A DNA stretch of 64,000 nucleotides. Origin: Microcaldota archaeon (GTDB lineage: Archaea; Micrarchaeota; Micrarchaeia; Norongarragalinales; UBA8480). Positions 36,287 to 45,463 of the stretch are shown here, piece by piece. The notes under the pieces are model-generated. The model was given only the letters and a program-made list of their open reading frames with translations, ran no database searches and had not been told where the DNA came from. Position 1 is the first letter of the stretch; each line of letters starts with the position of its first letter. A program made the position numbers and the translations under genes. Location: positions 35,683-99,682 of the forward strand of contig JAHFHC010000002.1 of NCBI GenBank assembly GCA_023247085.1. Direction: 5' to 3'.

Positions 36287-37288
36287 ATGCAAGAAGAGTC
36301 AATTACGCACAAGCGAGGAACTAGGCTTCACATTACTGAGCTTGATCCGGAAGATCCAAATTTTGAACACCACGTTGCTGATTCATGGAGAAACATAAAG
36401 GCTAGTTATCAGGAGTATCCCTATGTTGAAGTGGGAGATCCAGTGCATGTTAGGCGAGAAATAGCCGCTGGTCGGCTGAGGACTTTTCTAGTGCGTGAAG
36501 ATAACCGAGTGGTTGGAACCGCAGCAATGGTTTCAAATGGTCCAGTCTGGGAATTCGGAAGATTGGCAGTTGACCCGAGCCACCGTGGAAAGGCTTACGG
36601 TCAAGCGCTTGTCTGGCACAGATTATCTGCGGCTGCAGGTGACCCGGTTTATACTACTGCACGCGCAGCTGAACCAGCCACTACGCATAATATCTTCAAG
36701 GCGTTTGCAACTACGAAGGGCGGAGTGCATATCCTCGGCGTTGCGCCATATGCTTTGGTTAATCACAAACAAGAGTTTTTAATCGAGATGGGCGGAAATC
36801 TTGGAAAAGCATCTGACTTCCAGCACCCGCGCTTTACCCCTGCAGAATGGGCTTTTCTCGGGCCATTTTTAAAAGGGCGGAGAACGGCATCATTTACTCA
36901 CGTAAGGCCAAGCAATGTTAAAATTGGCGACATTGTAAAAGTTTCAGAGCACAGTAAATACGGCGTAGCTGAACCAATTGGAAACAAAGCAATTCGGGAT
37001 GTAATAACCGCTGCACGGCGCAACTCGCTTGTAAACTTCTTAATGCTTCGCGTTCCGCTTAGAGACGAGCATTTGCCACTACGTGAAGCTTTGGTGCGTA
37101 ATGGCTTTATTCCATCAGCAATTGGACCCAAGGGAAACTATATTATCTATGGCTTAGTCACGAAACCGAAACGCAAGGTAAAGCTAGGTGAAGTTAACCT
37201 ACCAAGCAGCTTCGACGAGCCGCACGTTGCGCCAGTTAAAGATGCAATTATGAAAATAGTTGAAGCTTACCACGAGCAGCTAGCGTAA
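36287..37288 (+). CDS. GNAT acetyltransferase, long form
   Basis: This 333-residue protein starts at MQEESITHKRGTRLHITEL. The acetyl-CoA motif is LAVDPSHRGKAYGQALVWHR (about 100-119), followed by NIFKAFATTKGG. The second half (residues 180-330) may be a degenerate second acetyltransferase unit, since FLMLRVPLRDEHLPLREALVRNGF has the strand-helix ending of GNATs. An upstream frame extension overlaps the decayed gene and is not used. Substrate unknown. Confidence 0.78.
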   Translation: MQEESITHKRGTRLHITELDPEDPNFEHHVADSWRNIKASYQEYPYVEVGDPVHVRREIAAGRLRTFLVREDNRVVGTAAMVSNGPVWEFGRLAVDPSHRGKAYGQALVWHRLSAAAGDPVYTTARAAEPATTHNIFKAFATTKGGVHILGVAPYALVNHKQEFLIEMGGNLGKASDFQHPRFTPAEWAFLGPFLKGRRTASFTHVRPSNVKIGDIVKVSEHSKYGVAEPIGNKAIRDVITAARRNSLVNFLMLRVPLRDEHLPLREALVRNGFIPSAIGPKGNYIIYGLVTKPKRKVKLGEVNLPSSFDEPHVAPVKDAIMKIVEAYHEQLA

Positions 37289-37297
37289 CTCGTGCTT

Positions 37298-38395
37298 TCA
37301 AATCTTTTTGCACAGTTCAGTGTAGAACTGCTCAACTTGTCTCAATTGTTCTAGTTGCATTTTTTCGTCTGGAATGTGTAGTTTCATGTTACCTGCCCCT
37401 ACGTTTATAGTTGGAATGCCTGCTTTTGAATAGTATCGCGCGTCGCTTGCGCCGAGCTTGTGCAAGTAGCCCGATATTGGTGTGCCGGTTACTTTTTCCA
37501 GCGTTGCCTGCGCGGTTTTGATAAATTCAGATTTTTCATCGCTAATCCAACCAGGCTCATTTTTTTGTATGTTTAATTTAACACTTTCTGGCAGTAGCTG
37601 CGTCAATTTTGCAGTGAATTTTTCTATTTTGATATCCGCAGGAAGCCTGAAGTCAATTGTTGCCTTGCATTGAAATGGAACTACGTTTTCAGCTGTTCCG
37701 CCTGAAATCAACGTAGTGTTCATAGTTGGATGTGAAAAAACATATTCGTGATCGTGCGATTTCAGTTTAAACTCTTTTTCAAGCGCAACCAGCGCCGTTG
37801 CCATTGTATGCGCTGCATTTTTTGTATCTTGTGGGTAAGCCGCGTGCCCCCCTTTTCCCTCTGCAGTTAGTTCAATTTGCAACCGCGCCTTGTGTCCAGT
37901 TGCTAATTGCATTGCAGTCGGCTCGCCGATAACTGCATAGTTTGCAGTTATTCCTTTTGCAATGGTTGCGCCTGTACCATTGTGGCCGCCAACTTCCTCG
38001 TCACCAACCGCGATTAGTATAATCTCACTGCTTAGGTTTTGTTTTGAAATTGCAATTGCCGTGTTAATCATGGCGGCTAAATTACAAGTCATGTCACATG
38101 CACCCAAGCCCCATAGTTCCCCTTTTTTCACAACTGGGTCAAACGGGTCAACAGTCCACTGATCAGATGGGGGTACGGTGTCATAGTGACCGTTTAGAAT
38201 TATCTTTCGACTATTTTCTTTTCGGCCTTTAGTTGAGCCTATTACGCTTACAACTCCATTGCTAGAAATTAGTTCAACGTGTAAATCGTTTTTTTCCAAG
38301 TAGGTTTTAATTAAGTCAACTGCCGCACTCTTATCTGCGCTACCTTCATACTTGTGTAGTTTAATTAATTCGCTTGAAAGTTCAATTGTTTTCAT
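37298..38395 (-). CDS. M20-family peptidase/deacylase (ArgE/DapE/ACY1-like)
   Basis: The protein has 365 residues. Metal ligands are in ILNGHYDTVPP, LGACDMTCNLAAM and AVGDEEVGGHNG; the dimerisation-domain His is in GKGGHAAYPQDTKNA and the C-terminal His near MKLHIPDE. It hydrolyses an N-acyl amino acid or small peptide. A GNAT gene ends 2 bases upstream, so an acetylase and a deacylase are encoded together. A second M20 protein is at 40.2 kb. Confidence 0.92.
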   Translation of the reverse strand: MKTIELSSELIKLHKYEGSADKSAAVDLIKTYLEKNDLHVELISSNGVVSVIGSTKGRKENSRKIILNGHYDTVPPSDQWTVDPFDPVVKKGELWGLGACDMTCNLAAMINTAIAISKQNLSSEIILIAVGDEEVGGHNGTGATIAKGITANYAVIGEPTAMQLATGHKARLQIELTAEGKGGHAAYPQDTKNAAHTMATALVALEKEFKLKSHDHEYVFSHPTMNTTLISGGTAENVVPFQCKATIDFRLPADIKIEKFTAKLTQLLPESVKLNIQKNEPGWISDEKSEFIKTAQATLEKVTGTPISGYLHKLGASDARYYSKAGIPTINVGAGNMKLHIPDEKMQLEQLRQVEQFYTELCKKI

Positions 38396-38397
38396 TA

Positions 38398-38964
38398 TTA
38401 CAACCGTCTTGCAAAATACTTGCGTTGAGTAATAGTGCTGCTAGCTACGCGCCCAGATCCACTGTGCTCAAATAACATTTTATACCCCATGCTCCTGGCT
38501 AGCTTTTCTCTTGCAGGATGAATTGTGCGCAGTGCAACCGAATCGTAACCTAACTTTTTACCGTATTCGTGCCTTGCCTCTGCAAGTTTTCGACCAATTC
38601 CTCTATTTTCATGGTCAGGGTGAACTGCTACAAAGTCAAGGTAGTAAGTTTTTCCAAATGGCTTGAATGCAGCTTGGTGTTCTTTTGGCAAGTGCTCTCT
38701 TCCCCATTCGCGCATAAACTCACTAAATGCATGACTTCCACCAACGCCAATCACTTGGCCATTTTCCATAGCTATGAATATTTTCCCGTGTCGTTTTTTG
38801 TTATTCTCTCGAAAAACATTTTCAACAACACTTTCAATTGTCCACGGGTCATTATACATAGAACCGGGTCCGAAACGCTTTACAAATATTGCAGCCGCTT
38901 GGCTAGTTAATTTTCTATTTCGTAAATTCAATGCCTTTACTTCCATTTTCATCAACTTTTCCAC
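38398..38964 (-). CDS. GNAT-family N-acetyltransferase
   Basis: This 188-residue protein has the motif A segment FVAVHPDHENRGIGRKLAEA and then IHPAREKLARSMGYKML. Several Met codons near the start (38964, 38946) leave the N-terminus open. It is co-directional with and 2 bases from the M20 peptidase. Substrate unknown. Confidence 0.85.
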   Translation of the reverse strand: MEKLMKMEVKALNLRNRKLTSQAAAIFVKRFGPGSMYNDPWTIESVVENVFRENNKKRHGKIFIAMENGQVIGVGGSHAFSEFMREWGREHLPKEHQAAFKPFGKTYYLDFVAVHPDHENRGIGRKLAEARHEYGKKLGYDSVALRTIHPAREKLARSMGYKMLFEHSGSGRVASSTITQRKYFARRL

Positions 38965-39013
38965 AGGGTAAATTCTTTTGCCTTGTTATATTTTTAACTT
39001 TTTAACGAAACGT

Positions 39014-39024
39014 TTTTATTTAAC
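39014..39024 (+). promoter_or_regulatory. TATA-like box for a leaderless small gene
   Basis: TTTTTATTTAA lies about 27 bases before the ATG at 39046, the spacing that places transcription start on or beside the start codon of an archaeal leaderless message. Confidence 0.4.
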
Positions 39025-39045
39025 CCTTTGGACAAATAGTAGGTC

Positions 39046-39159
39046 ATGAAAGTTAACGCTATTGTGGAAATGCTAGTAGCATATACCCTTAGCTTAAGCG
39101 CTTTCATTACAACCTTCTGGCATATGCTTTTGGGCATTCGAGCCGGGATTTTGAGATAA
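39046..39159 (+). CDS. Possible 37-residue membrane peptide
   Basis: ATG 39046 to TAA 39157-39159 encodes MKVNAIVEMLVAYTLSLSAF followed by ITTFWHMLLGIRAGILR, a single amphipathic/hydrophobic helix. A TATA-like box sits at leaderless distance. Nothing else explains this gap between two divergent genes. No homologue recognised. Confidence 0.4.
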   Translation: MKVNAIVEMLVAYTLSLSAFITTFWHMLLGIRAGILR

Positions 39160-39191
39160 ACTCTTTATAACTTTCTCAAAAGGTGCCTGCT

Positions 39192-40232
39192 ATGAATGCT
39201 TTAATTATACCTACTACTTGCAAGTTGAATTGCGCTGCTAGCGTAGAAAATGCAAAAATTACGTTTGCAGCTTCGCGTGCGGTTTCTTCCCTTAAAGGTA
39301 TGCAATTGGAATCCATAGATAGTTTTGAAGCTGGGCAGTTAGTTGCAGTTAAGGTTGTTAGAAATAACAGCGGAAAACTTATTCGACTAAACGATTTAAG
39401 CACTTATGCTCCCATTGCTGGCGATGTTTTAGTTTGTCTAATTGGTGCAAATGGCTCGTTTAAAATTGAAGTTATAACTGTGCCAACTGCTGTCAATGAA
39501 TGGGTGGTGGTTAATCGTGGCGGTTTAGTTGGCCAACCCATGTTTGATGTCGGTGAGTCGAGTTTAGTTGTCAGTTACCTTGGAAACCTTGTCAAAGACA
39601 ATATGCCGGTTAAATTAACTGACAAATTGCCTGCAGAATACAAGTTTTATAAGCCAATAATTGCAGTGGTGGGCACTGACACTAATACTGGCAAGACGGT
39701 TACGACCGCTAAAGTGATCAGCGAGCTCAAGCAAATGGGGTTATCTGTAGGTGCTTGCAAATTAACGGGCATATGTGGAGACGATATATTATCTTACAAA
39801 GATGCTGGCGCAGATGAACTCGTTGATTTTACTGATGCGGGTTTACCTTCTACAATTTGTACTGAAGAAACTGCAGTTAATGCCGCATTAAAATGCATAT
39901 CTAGTTTACAAAACAACGACGTTATAGTTGCGGAATTTGGATCTACGTTGATTGGCGGTCACCCTGTGTTATCGATATTGAAAGCTTTTAATTTAAGTAA
40001 TTTGAAAGTAGTTGTTTGTTGTTCGGACGTACCTGGAGCAATAGGTGCAATGTTTTTGCTTGCAAGTGGAGCAAATGGCTTGAGGCCTTCACTATTTTCA
40101 GGGCTAGTTGCAAATAGCGAGCTAGCTTGTGCTAAGGTGTTAGAAACTACTGGCGTGCCATGTGCTTCTGCTGCTAAATTCCTTTTGCGTACAATGATTT
40201 TTCAAGGTGTTACAAATGTTGAATTGTGTTGA
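39192..40232 (+). CDS. DUF1611-like P-loop protein (DgcN-like)
   Basis: This 346-residue protein starts at ATG 39192 with AGGTG six bases upstream. An N-terminal beta-rich domain (residues 1-155) precedes a P-loop domain: IAVVGTDTNTGKTVTTAKVI, CKLTGICGDD, ADELVDFTDAG and IVAEFGSTLIGGHPVLS. This order resembles DUF1611 proteins such as the D-glutamate N-acetyltransferase DgcN, and more distantly dethiobiotin synthetase. It overlaps the following M20 gene by 17 bases. The resemblance is by eye. Confidence 0.65.
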   Translation: MNALIIPTTCKLNCAASVENAKITFAASRAVSSLKGMQLESIDSFEAGQLVAVKVVRNNSGKLIRLNDLSTYAPIAGDVLVCLIGANGSFKIEVITVPTAVNEWVVVNRGGLVGQPMFDVGESSLVVSYLGNLVKDNMPVKLTDKLPAEYKFYKPIIAVVGTDTNTGKTVTTAKVISELKQMGLSVGACKLTGICGDDILSYKDAGADELVDFTDAGLPSTICTEETAVNAALKCISSLQNNDVIVAEFGSTLIGGHPVLSILKAFNLSNLKVVVCCSDVPGAIGAMFLLASGANGLRPSLFSGLVANSELACAKVLETTGVPCASAAKFLLRTMIFQGVTNVELC

Positions 40233-41304
40233 ACTTGCTAAGCAACTGGCAGCTATTCCTAGTTTTCAAGGTAATCGTGAGGTTTCTTTGTTTTTGAAAA
40301 ATTACTTGGAAAAAGAAGGTATTTCTGTTCAAGTTATTGAAAAAAATAATGTACTGAATGTAGTTGCGCGTACTGGAAAGCGGGACGGCAGATCCCTATT
40401 GTTAAACGGTCACACTGATACTGTTCCACCTCAACTTGGTTCGCAAATGCCAGTAAGTACAATTCGAGATGGAAAGCTCTTTGGCTTAGGCACCGTTGAC
40501 ATGAAGGCAGGAGCAGCTGCAATGACTTGCGCTTTTCTTGAACTAGCTAAAAAAGAAACTGAGCTTAATGGCGAAGTGATTTTAGTCCTTGTTGGAGATG
40601 AAGAAAATGGCGGAGCAAATGGAACAAAAGCAACACTAGAGGTGGGGGTTAAAGCAGATTACGTAGTTATAGGCGAACCAACTAATCTTAAAATTTGCCT
40701 TGGACAGAAAAGCGCATTGCAATTAGAAATAAGCGCTAATGGCAACGCACGCCACGCAAGTCGAATAAGGCCAGATGACAATGCAGTGTCTAAAGTTACA
40801 AATGTGCTGTACTCATTAGAAAAAGCTTTTCCAGTTCCAGTCGGGCCAGATGACTTCTTGTTCAATAAAACAACTATGAATATAGGTACTGTCTTTGGAG
40901 GTACTGCTGCAAATGTAGTTCCAGATAAATGTACGGCTACTATTGACTTTAGATTTTCTCCATTGTCTTCCAAAGAAGAGTTAACCAATCAAATTATGAC
41001 TAATTTAAATGAAGCCATAACTGTAAAAGAGAGGTTTACTGCGCTTGGCTGGTCACTTGATAAAAACACGCCTTATTGTCGTGCGCTTGTTTCTACAATG
41101 AAAAAAGTTGGAATCAAAGAAGAATTTGTTTACAAATTTGGTTCAAATGATGCTAGATTCTATAATGCAGAAGGTTGCCAAGTCGTTAATATTGGCCCTG
41201 GAAATAATTTACTTTCACATACGGGCAAAGAAGAAGTCGAAGTAAATCAAATAGAACAAGCTAAGCAAGTATATTTGAAGCTAGCGCAAGAGTTATTAAA
41301 ATAA
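40216..41304 (+). CDS. M20-family peptidase/deacylase, second copy
   Basis: This 362-residue protein starts at ATG 40216 behind AAGGTG. Metal ligands are in LLNGHTDTVPP, LGTVDMKAGAAAM and VGDEENGGANG; the bridging His is in NARHASRIRPDDNA. It is homologous along its length to the M20 protein at 37.3 kb (for example NGHxDTVPP and the shared IGEPT). Translational overlap with the DUF1611-like gene suggests the two act on one N-acylated substrate. Confidence 0.91.
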   Translation: MLNCVELAKQLAAIPSFQGNREVSLFLKNYLEKEGISVQVIEKNNVLNVVARTGKRDGRSLLLNGHTDTVPPQLGSQMPVSTIRDGKLFGLGTVDMKAGAAAMTCAFLELAKKETELNGEVILVLVGDEENGGANGTKATLEVGVKADYVVIGEPTNLKICLGQKSALQLEISANGNARHASRIRPDDNAVSKVTNVLYSLEKAFPVPVGPDDFLFNKTTMNIGTVFGGTAANVVPDKCTATIDFRFSPLSSKEELTNQIMTNLNEAITVKERFTALGWSLDKNTPYCRALVSTMKKVGIKEEFVYKFGSNDARFYNAEGCQVVNIGPGNNLLSHTGKEEVEVNQIEQAKQVYLKLAQELLK

Positions 41305-41320
41305 GTCGAGTAAGTAAATT

Positions 41321-42952
41321 ATGACATCTGTAAAAGTGCCACGAAGGGGATTTGGAAAAATACAATTACTTTCTGCCGAAGCTATGTTTGGACAAAATGG
41401 AATTTGGCACGCAAAAGATACTGCGGAGCTCTCTGCAGCAATGGCTACTCACAAAGATGCACTACAAGAACTTCATCGCCAGCCACACTTATCTCCTGCG
41501 GTTAAAGATAAATTAACTGAAGCGCTTCGTTATTCTGCTCACGGGCAAGCGATTCCTCCGCATATTGCATCTCAATTAGTTTCAATGCTTAATAGCGCAG
41601 CGTTTAGAACAGCAGGTAGTTCAACTATGCAGTGGACTGCGTGGACAGCTTCAAGAAACCCCAAAGCGCCCGCAATTTCAGTAAAGAAATCTCCAGTTCC
41701 GGTGGTGTCTACTTTACCGCAAGCAGATGTTTATGTTCAACTTGGTAATAAGCTTTTTAGAACTTTGAGAAGTACAACTCGCAAAGTTTCTTCTGCAGTT
41801 GTTGGCGCAATTGACGAAGCAAGGCGGCGCCATCCAAAAGCAACTGTAGATGAACTTAGAGAACTAGCCGCAACTGTAGCAAGCGAGGGGGTTTTTGCAC
41901 CTTCTAGAACAAAAGCTCTTACAAAAGTCGACTACAAATTTGTAAAAGGGCCAAAAGGCAAAGTCCGAGCTGCGATTATAGATGTTAGTTCTGAATTACT
42001 TGGGCTTGGTTTTTCTGATGATATTTTGAAAAGTTATAAATTGCAATCCGGCTTATCTAAGAGTTTAGCTGGTGCATTTTTACAAATAGATGCACAAGAG
42101 CGAAAGAAGCTTCCAAAGAACGTTGCAATTATGGTGCGTGACAACCAACTTGCTGGCCAGTTTAAGGGAGATATTGAATCGCTTAGAGGGCACCTTGAGG
42201 CAATACTTAGGGAACATCACGGCAAAGCCGGTGGAGATGTTGAAGTAAGTGTAGTGCTTCAACCGAATGTTCAAAAACGTGCAGAAAATATCCCGAGAGC
42301 CGCAGCGCATGGCGTTCCGTTTACTGGTTTAAAAGTACAGCGAGTAGGTGATGGTAAAAGCGTTTCTCCTGAATTAATCATACGCTATGGCCGGTTCCCG
42401 TTATCTACTGAGGCAGATGCTGAGCTTGAAAAACAAGGAGTAAAAGTTTTAGATCATAGTGATTTCGTTATTGCTGCAGATAAAACCGTTAATGGCCGCG
42501 TCACTAATTTGCTTAAGCTAGAGCCGATGAGTGCTTCTACTGTTTTTGTACCGCGCAATGCCGTTTCTCAAAATAGTTTGTTTTCAACTGCTTCTGACAA
42601 AGAACTTGATGCAATATTGGAGCGAGCTAAAGTTGAGAATTGGAGCGGGGTAGTAGTTAAACTTCCAACAAAATTAACACTAGGCAAAACTGGCCAAGAG
42701 GCAGTCACTGCACATTTCGTTAACCCGCATTCGCCCCTTCAAGTAGATGCATTGAGAAAAGCTATTCGAGATATACGTTTTGATGCAAGTGCTGCACCTG
42801 ACGCTGAAAAGAAAAAAGCAAAATTAGCATTCGAGGAATTAGCAGTTTCAAGCCTCCCCGAATTAGGTGGCAGGGGTTTAGAACTAAGAACACTTGCAAT
42901 GCCTAGATTTAAAGTGTCAAAAATAACCACAATAGTTGAACCTAATCACTAA
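41321..42952 (+). CDS. Large unknown protein with possible ATP-grasp-like region
   Basis: The protein has 543 residues. Residues 1-230 are mostly helical without a recognised family. From about 345 on the pattern LIIRYGRFPLSTEADAELEK, GVKVLDHSDFVIAADKT, MSASTVFVPRNAV and WSGVVVKLPTKLTLGKTGQ recalls the start of an ATP-grasp fold (carboxylate-amine ligases). The later Mg-binding residues cannot be placed confidently. It follows the M20 gene by 16 bases and ends inside the convergent helicase gene by 11 bases. Confidence 0.55.
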   Translation: MTSVKVPRRGFGKIQLLSAEAMFGQNGIWHAKDTAELSAAMATHKDALQELHRQPHLSPAVKDKLTEALRYSAHGQAIPPHIASQLVSMLNSAAFRTAGSSTMQWTAWTASRNPKAPAISVKKSPVPVVSTLPQADVYVQLGNKLFRTLRSTTRKVSSAVVGAIDEARRRHPKATVDELRELAATVASEGVFAPSRTKALTKVDYKFVKGPKGKVRAAIIDVSSELLGLGFSDDILKSYKLQSGLSKSLAGAFLQIDAQERKKLPKNVAIMVRDNQLAGQFKGDIESLRGHLEAILREHHGKAGGDVEVSVVLQPNVQKRAENIPRAAAHGVPFTGLKVQRVGDGKSVSPELIIRYGRFPLSTEADAELEKQGVKVLDHSDFVIAADKTVNGRVTNLLKLEPMSASTVFVPRNAVSQNSLFSTASDKELDAILERAKVENWSGVVVKLPTKLTLGKTGQEAVTAHFVNPHSPLQVDALRKAIRDIRFDASAAPDAEKKKAKLAFEELAVSSLPELGGRGLELRTLAMPRFKVSKITTIVEPNH

Positions 42953-45023
42953 GAAACATTTTATGTAGGGTAGTATCATTTGTCGATGTTTTTCCGCTTG
43001 TAATGCTCTTAATTTCTTGTTTAGATCGCTTTGCGTAATCCTCAACGGTCTTTATTCCTGCGTTGTATAGTTTTCTTCCTCGTACTCTTCCAATTCCGCG
43101 TATTGTGCAAATGTCAAGTAACTCTTCTTTTATTCCGTGTTTTATGCGTCGGCGTAAACGTTTTGCTTCTTGATAAACACTTGTTTGATTTTCAAGAAAT
43201 GCAAGTTCGCGCAATGCGTAGCAAAGCCATTCGGCGTTTCGCTTGCGTGTTAGCAGCATTCCTGGTGGGGTTTCAAAATCTGTAAGCATTTGTTCTTCAG
43301 TTGCTTCATTAATCCAGCCGTTTAGCACTTTAGCTGTTTTGAATTTGTCTAAAGCTTCGGCATCCCACGCTGGAAAATCTTCTAGCAAGTTATACGCGTC
43401 GTCCCACAGTGTTTTTTCTTCACCTTTTTTTACGTATATAAGTGGACGCATTTCAGTTGCTTCACAAATCGCATAAAGATAGTCAATTGTTTGCCTGGGG
43501 ATTTGTTTTTTGATAAACGAGAGGAACTTCGCGCCTGTCAAAGGGTCTATGTATAATTGTGCTATTCGCCTACCAACAGGCGTAGCTGCCAAACGGCCAC
43601 TTTTTTCTCGAATAAAGTCAAACTCTTTTAACTCTCCACAAATGCGGTCAATAACTCCCGCTAGTTGACCGCGGTCACCGTATTGGAACGCGTAGAATGT
43701 AGAGTCAAAGAACTTGTGTAATTCCTCTATTGTTGAAACATAGTTTGAAGAAATAAGCGAAAGAGAATGAAAGCGAATAGCAGTTTCATTTGCGAGTTTA
43801 CTGTACAAGTCCTCTGGTTTTCCGTAAACGTACTTCTCCCACACTTCCCCAACATCTTTTTTACTGCTTAACATAACTCCGATTCCAACATCGTCGTAAT
43901 TTGGCCTACCGCTTCTACCTAACATTTGTTGTACTTCCATTGCAGGTATAAATTCTGAAAAGTTGCCATTAAACCGCTTTAAATCTTTTACAATCACCCA
44001 TGTAGCCGGATAATCAATGCCCATTGCAAGTGTAGTTGTACACACAATTGCCTTAATTGTCTTTTCGTGTTTGAACCCATCTTCAATTAATTGACGTTGT
44101 TTTGGTGTAATTCCAGCATGGTGAAACGCAACTCCATTTGCCATGCACGCAGAAAGCTCTTTGCACTGGGTTGTTGGAGTTGGCAACGCTTTCAAGGCGC
44201 GTTTACTCATATCCGCCAGTTGCGCTTCGTCCCCCTGCTGCAAAAACTTCTTTGTAATTGCGCCAAGTTCACGCGCAGTTGACTCAGCGCCACGCCTGCT
44301 AGCTACAAAAACCAGCGCTTGCCCATTTTGTTTAAATCGCAATGCGTTTTCCAACACGTCGTGCAATTGTTTTTTATCACTTACTTGAATGCTTGCTAAT
44401 GCATTGTCTTTAAACTGCACTTCTTTTTCACTGCTAACCCCAACAATTAACTTCGTTGGTCTATACTCGCTGTAAAACAACTTTGCATTTAGCCACTCGG
44501 CCATTTCACTTGCATTTGGAATAGTTGCGCTTAACCCAAGCAGCTTTTTTTTAGCAAGATGAAGCTTCGTCATAACGACTTCCAGCGTTGCGCCACGTTG
44601 ATCATCGCCAATCAAGTGGCACTCGTCGAACACAACTGCGTTGATTTCCTCCATAAACTGTGGCGAATGTGTCAAAATTGAATCCAGCTTCTCGGAAGTT
44701 AAAATCGCAACATTGGCGTCACCGATCTTTTCATCATCGCTATCTAACTCTCCAGTTGAAATCCCGACTTTCAATTCAAAAACAGCCAACTTTTTAGTAA
44801 ATTCATTATACTTTTCACTTGCCAATGCACGCAACGGAACAACATACAGCGTCTTCTTACCATGTTCAAAATGATTTAAGATCCATAACAACGACACAAG
44901 CGTCTTTCCACTAGCAGTAGGTGAACTAAGCACAGCTCGGTCACTTTCAAATAAACCCTCTTGCGCTACTTTGTTTTGCATTTCGTTTAGCTTAGAATAG
45001 CCAAGCTTTGCCAAATTTTCCAT
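42942..45023 (-). CDS. hel308: Ski2-like DNA helicase, Hel308 type
   Basis: This 693-residue SF2 helicase probably acts in replication-fork repair. Motif I is SSPTASGKTLVSLL, Ia VVPLRALASEK, II VFDECHLIG, III GLSATIPNA, IV-VI include VFVASRRGAESTA, TTTLAMGIDYPA and QMLGRSGRPNYD. The winged-helix and ratchet domains follow. A helix-hairpin-helix ends the protein (TIRGIGRVRGRKLYNAGIKTVED). It overlaps the downstream Nudix gene by a single base. Confidence 0.92.
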   Translation of the reverse strand: MENLAKLGYSKLNEMQNKVAQEGLFESDRAVLSSPTASGKTLVSLLWILNHFEHGKKTLYVVPLRALASEKYNEFTKKLAVFELKVGISTGELDSDDEKIGDANVAILTSEKLDSILTHSPQFMEEINAVVFDECHLIGDDQRGATLEVVMTKLHLAKKKLLGLSATIPNASEMAEWLNAKLFYSEYRPTKLIVGVSSEKEVQFKDNALASIQVSDKKQLHDVLENALRFKQNGQALVFVASRRGAESTARELGAITKKFLQQGDEAQLADMSKRALKALPTPTTQCKELSACMANGVAFHHAGITPKQRQLIEDGFKHEKTIKAIVCTTTLAMGIDYPATWVIVKDLKRFNGNFSEFIPAMEVQQMLGRSGRPNYDDVGIGVMLSSKKDVGEVWEKYVYGKPEDLYSKLANETAIRFHSLSLISSNYVSTIEELHKFFDSTFYAFQYGDRGQLAGVIDRICGELKEFDFIREKSGRLAATPVGRRIAQLYIDPLTGAKFLSFIKKQIPRQTIDYLYAICEATEMRPLIYVKKGEEKTLWDDAYNLLEDFPAWDAEALDKFKTAKVLNGWINEATEEQMLTDFETPPGMLLTRKRNAEWLCYALRELAFLENQTSVYQEAKRLRRRIKHGIKEELLDICTIRGIGRVRGRKLYNAGIKTVEDYAKRSKQEIKSITSGKTSTNDTTLHKMFLSD

Positions 45024-45463
45024 TATAATAATTTGTCGCGGTAGAGTTTTAGAAAGTATGGCATTGTAGAAATAACTGGTTCTGGCATTGAATTGAGGTC
45101 AAACCAGCCAAAATCTTCAAACTTGTGCGGCTCTCCGTTTCTCGCTTTTTCCCTATCGACCAGCACTTTGAAATCCAAAGCAACCCAGTGAGTTTTCTTT
45201 CCATTATCCACTCTGTGCACATCTCTATAGCCTAAAAATTCGTACCCAATTACATCTGTGCAGTATTCTTCTTTAATTTCTTTTTTCAAACAATCCTCTA
45301 TCTTTTGCCCAAAATCCAGCGCACCGCCGCCAATGTCCCAGCGTCCATGTTCATCTCTACAATTTTGACTACGCTTAGCCATGATGAATTTGCCTTTACC
45401 ATCGTGACAAAAGTAAACAATTGCAACGCCAACATAATCAAAACCTTTTTTTGCTTCGCTCAT
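45023..45463 (-). CDS. Nudix hydrolase, intact tandem copy
   Basis: This 146-residue protein has a divergent Nudix box: WDIGGGALDFGQKIED and KEIKEEYCTDV, with Gln in place of the first Glu and Lys for Arg, while the metal-binding EE pair is kept. The long conserved EFLGYRDVHR and GKKTHWVALDFKVLVD strands are shared with the next gene. Start ATGAGCGAAG overlaps the stop of the upstream, frameshifted copy. Confidence 0.85.
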   Translation of the reverse strand: MSEAKKGFDYVGVAIVYFCHDGKGKFIMAKRSQNCRDEHGRWDIGGGALDFGQKIEDCLKKEIKEEYCTDVIGYEFLGYRDVHRVDNGKKTHWVALDFKVLVDREKARNGEPHKFEDFGWFDLNSMPEPVISTMPYFLKLYRDKLL

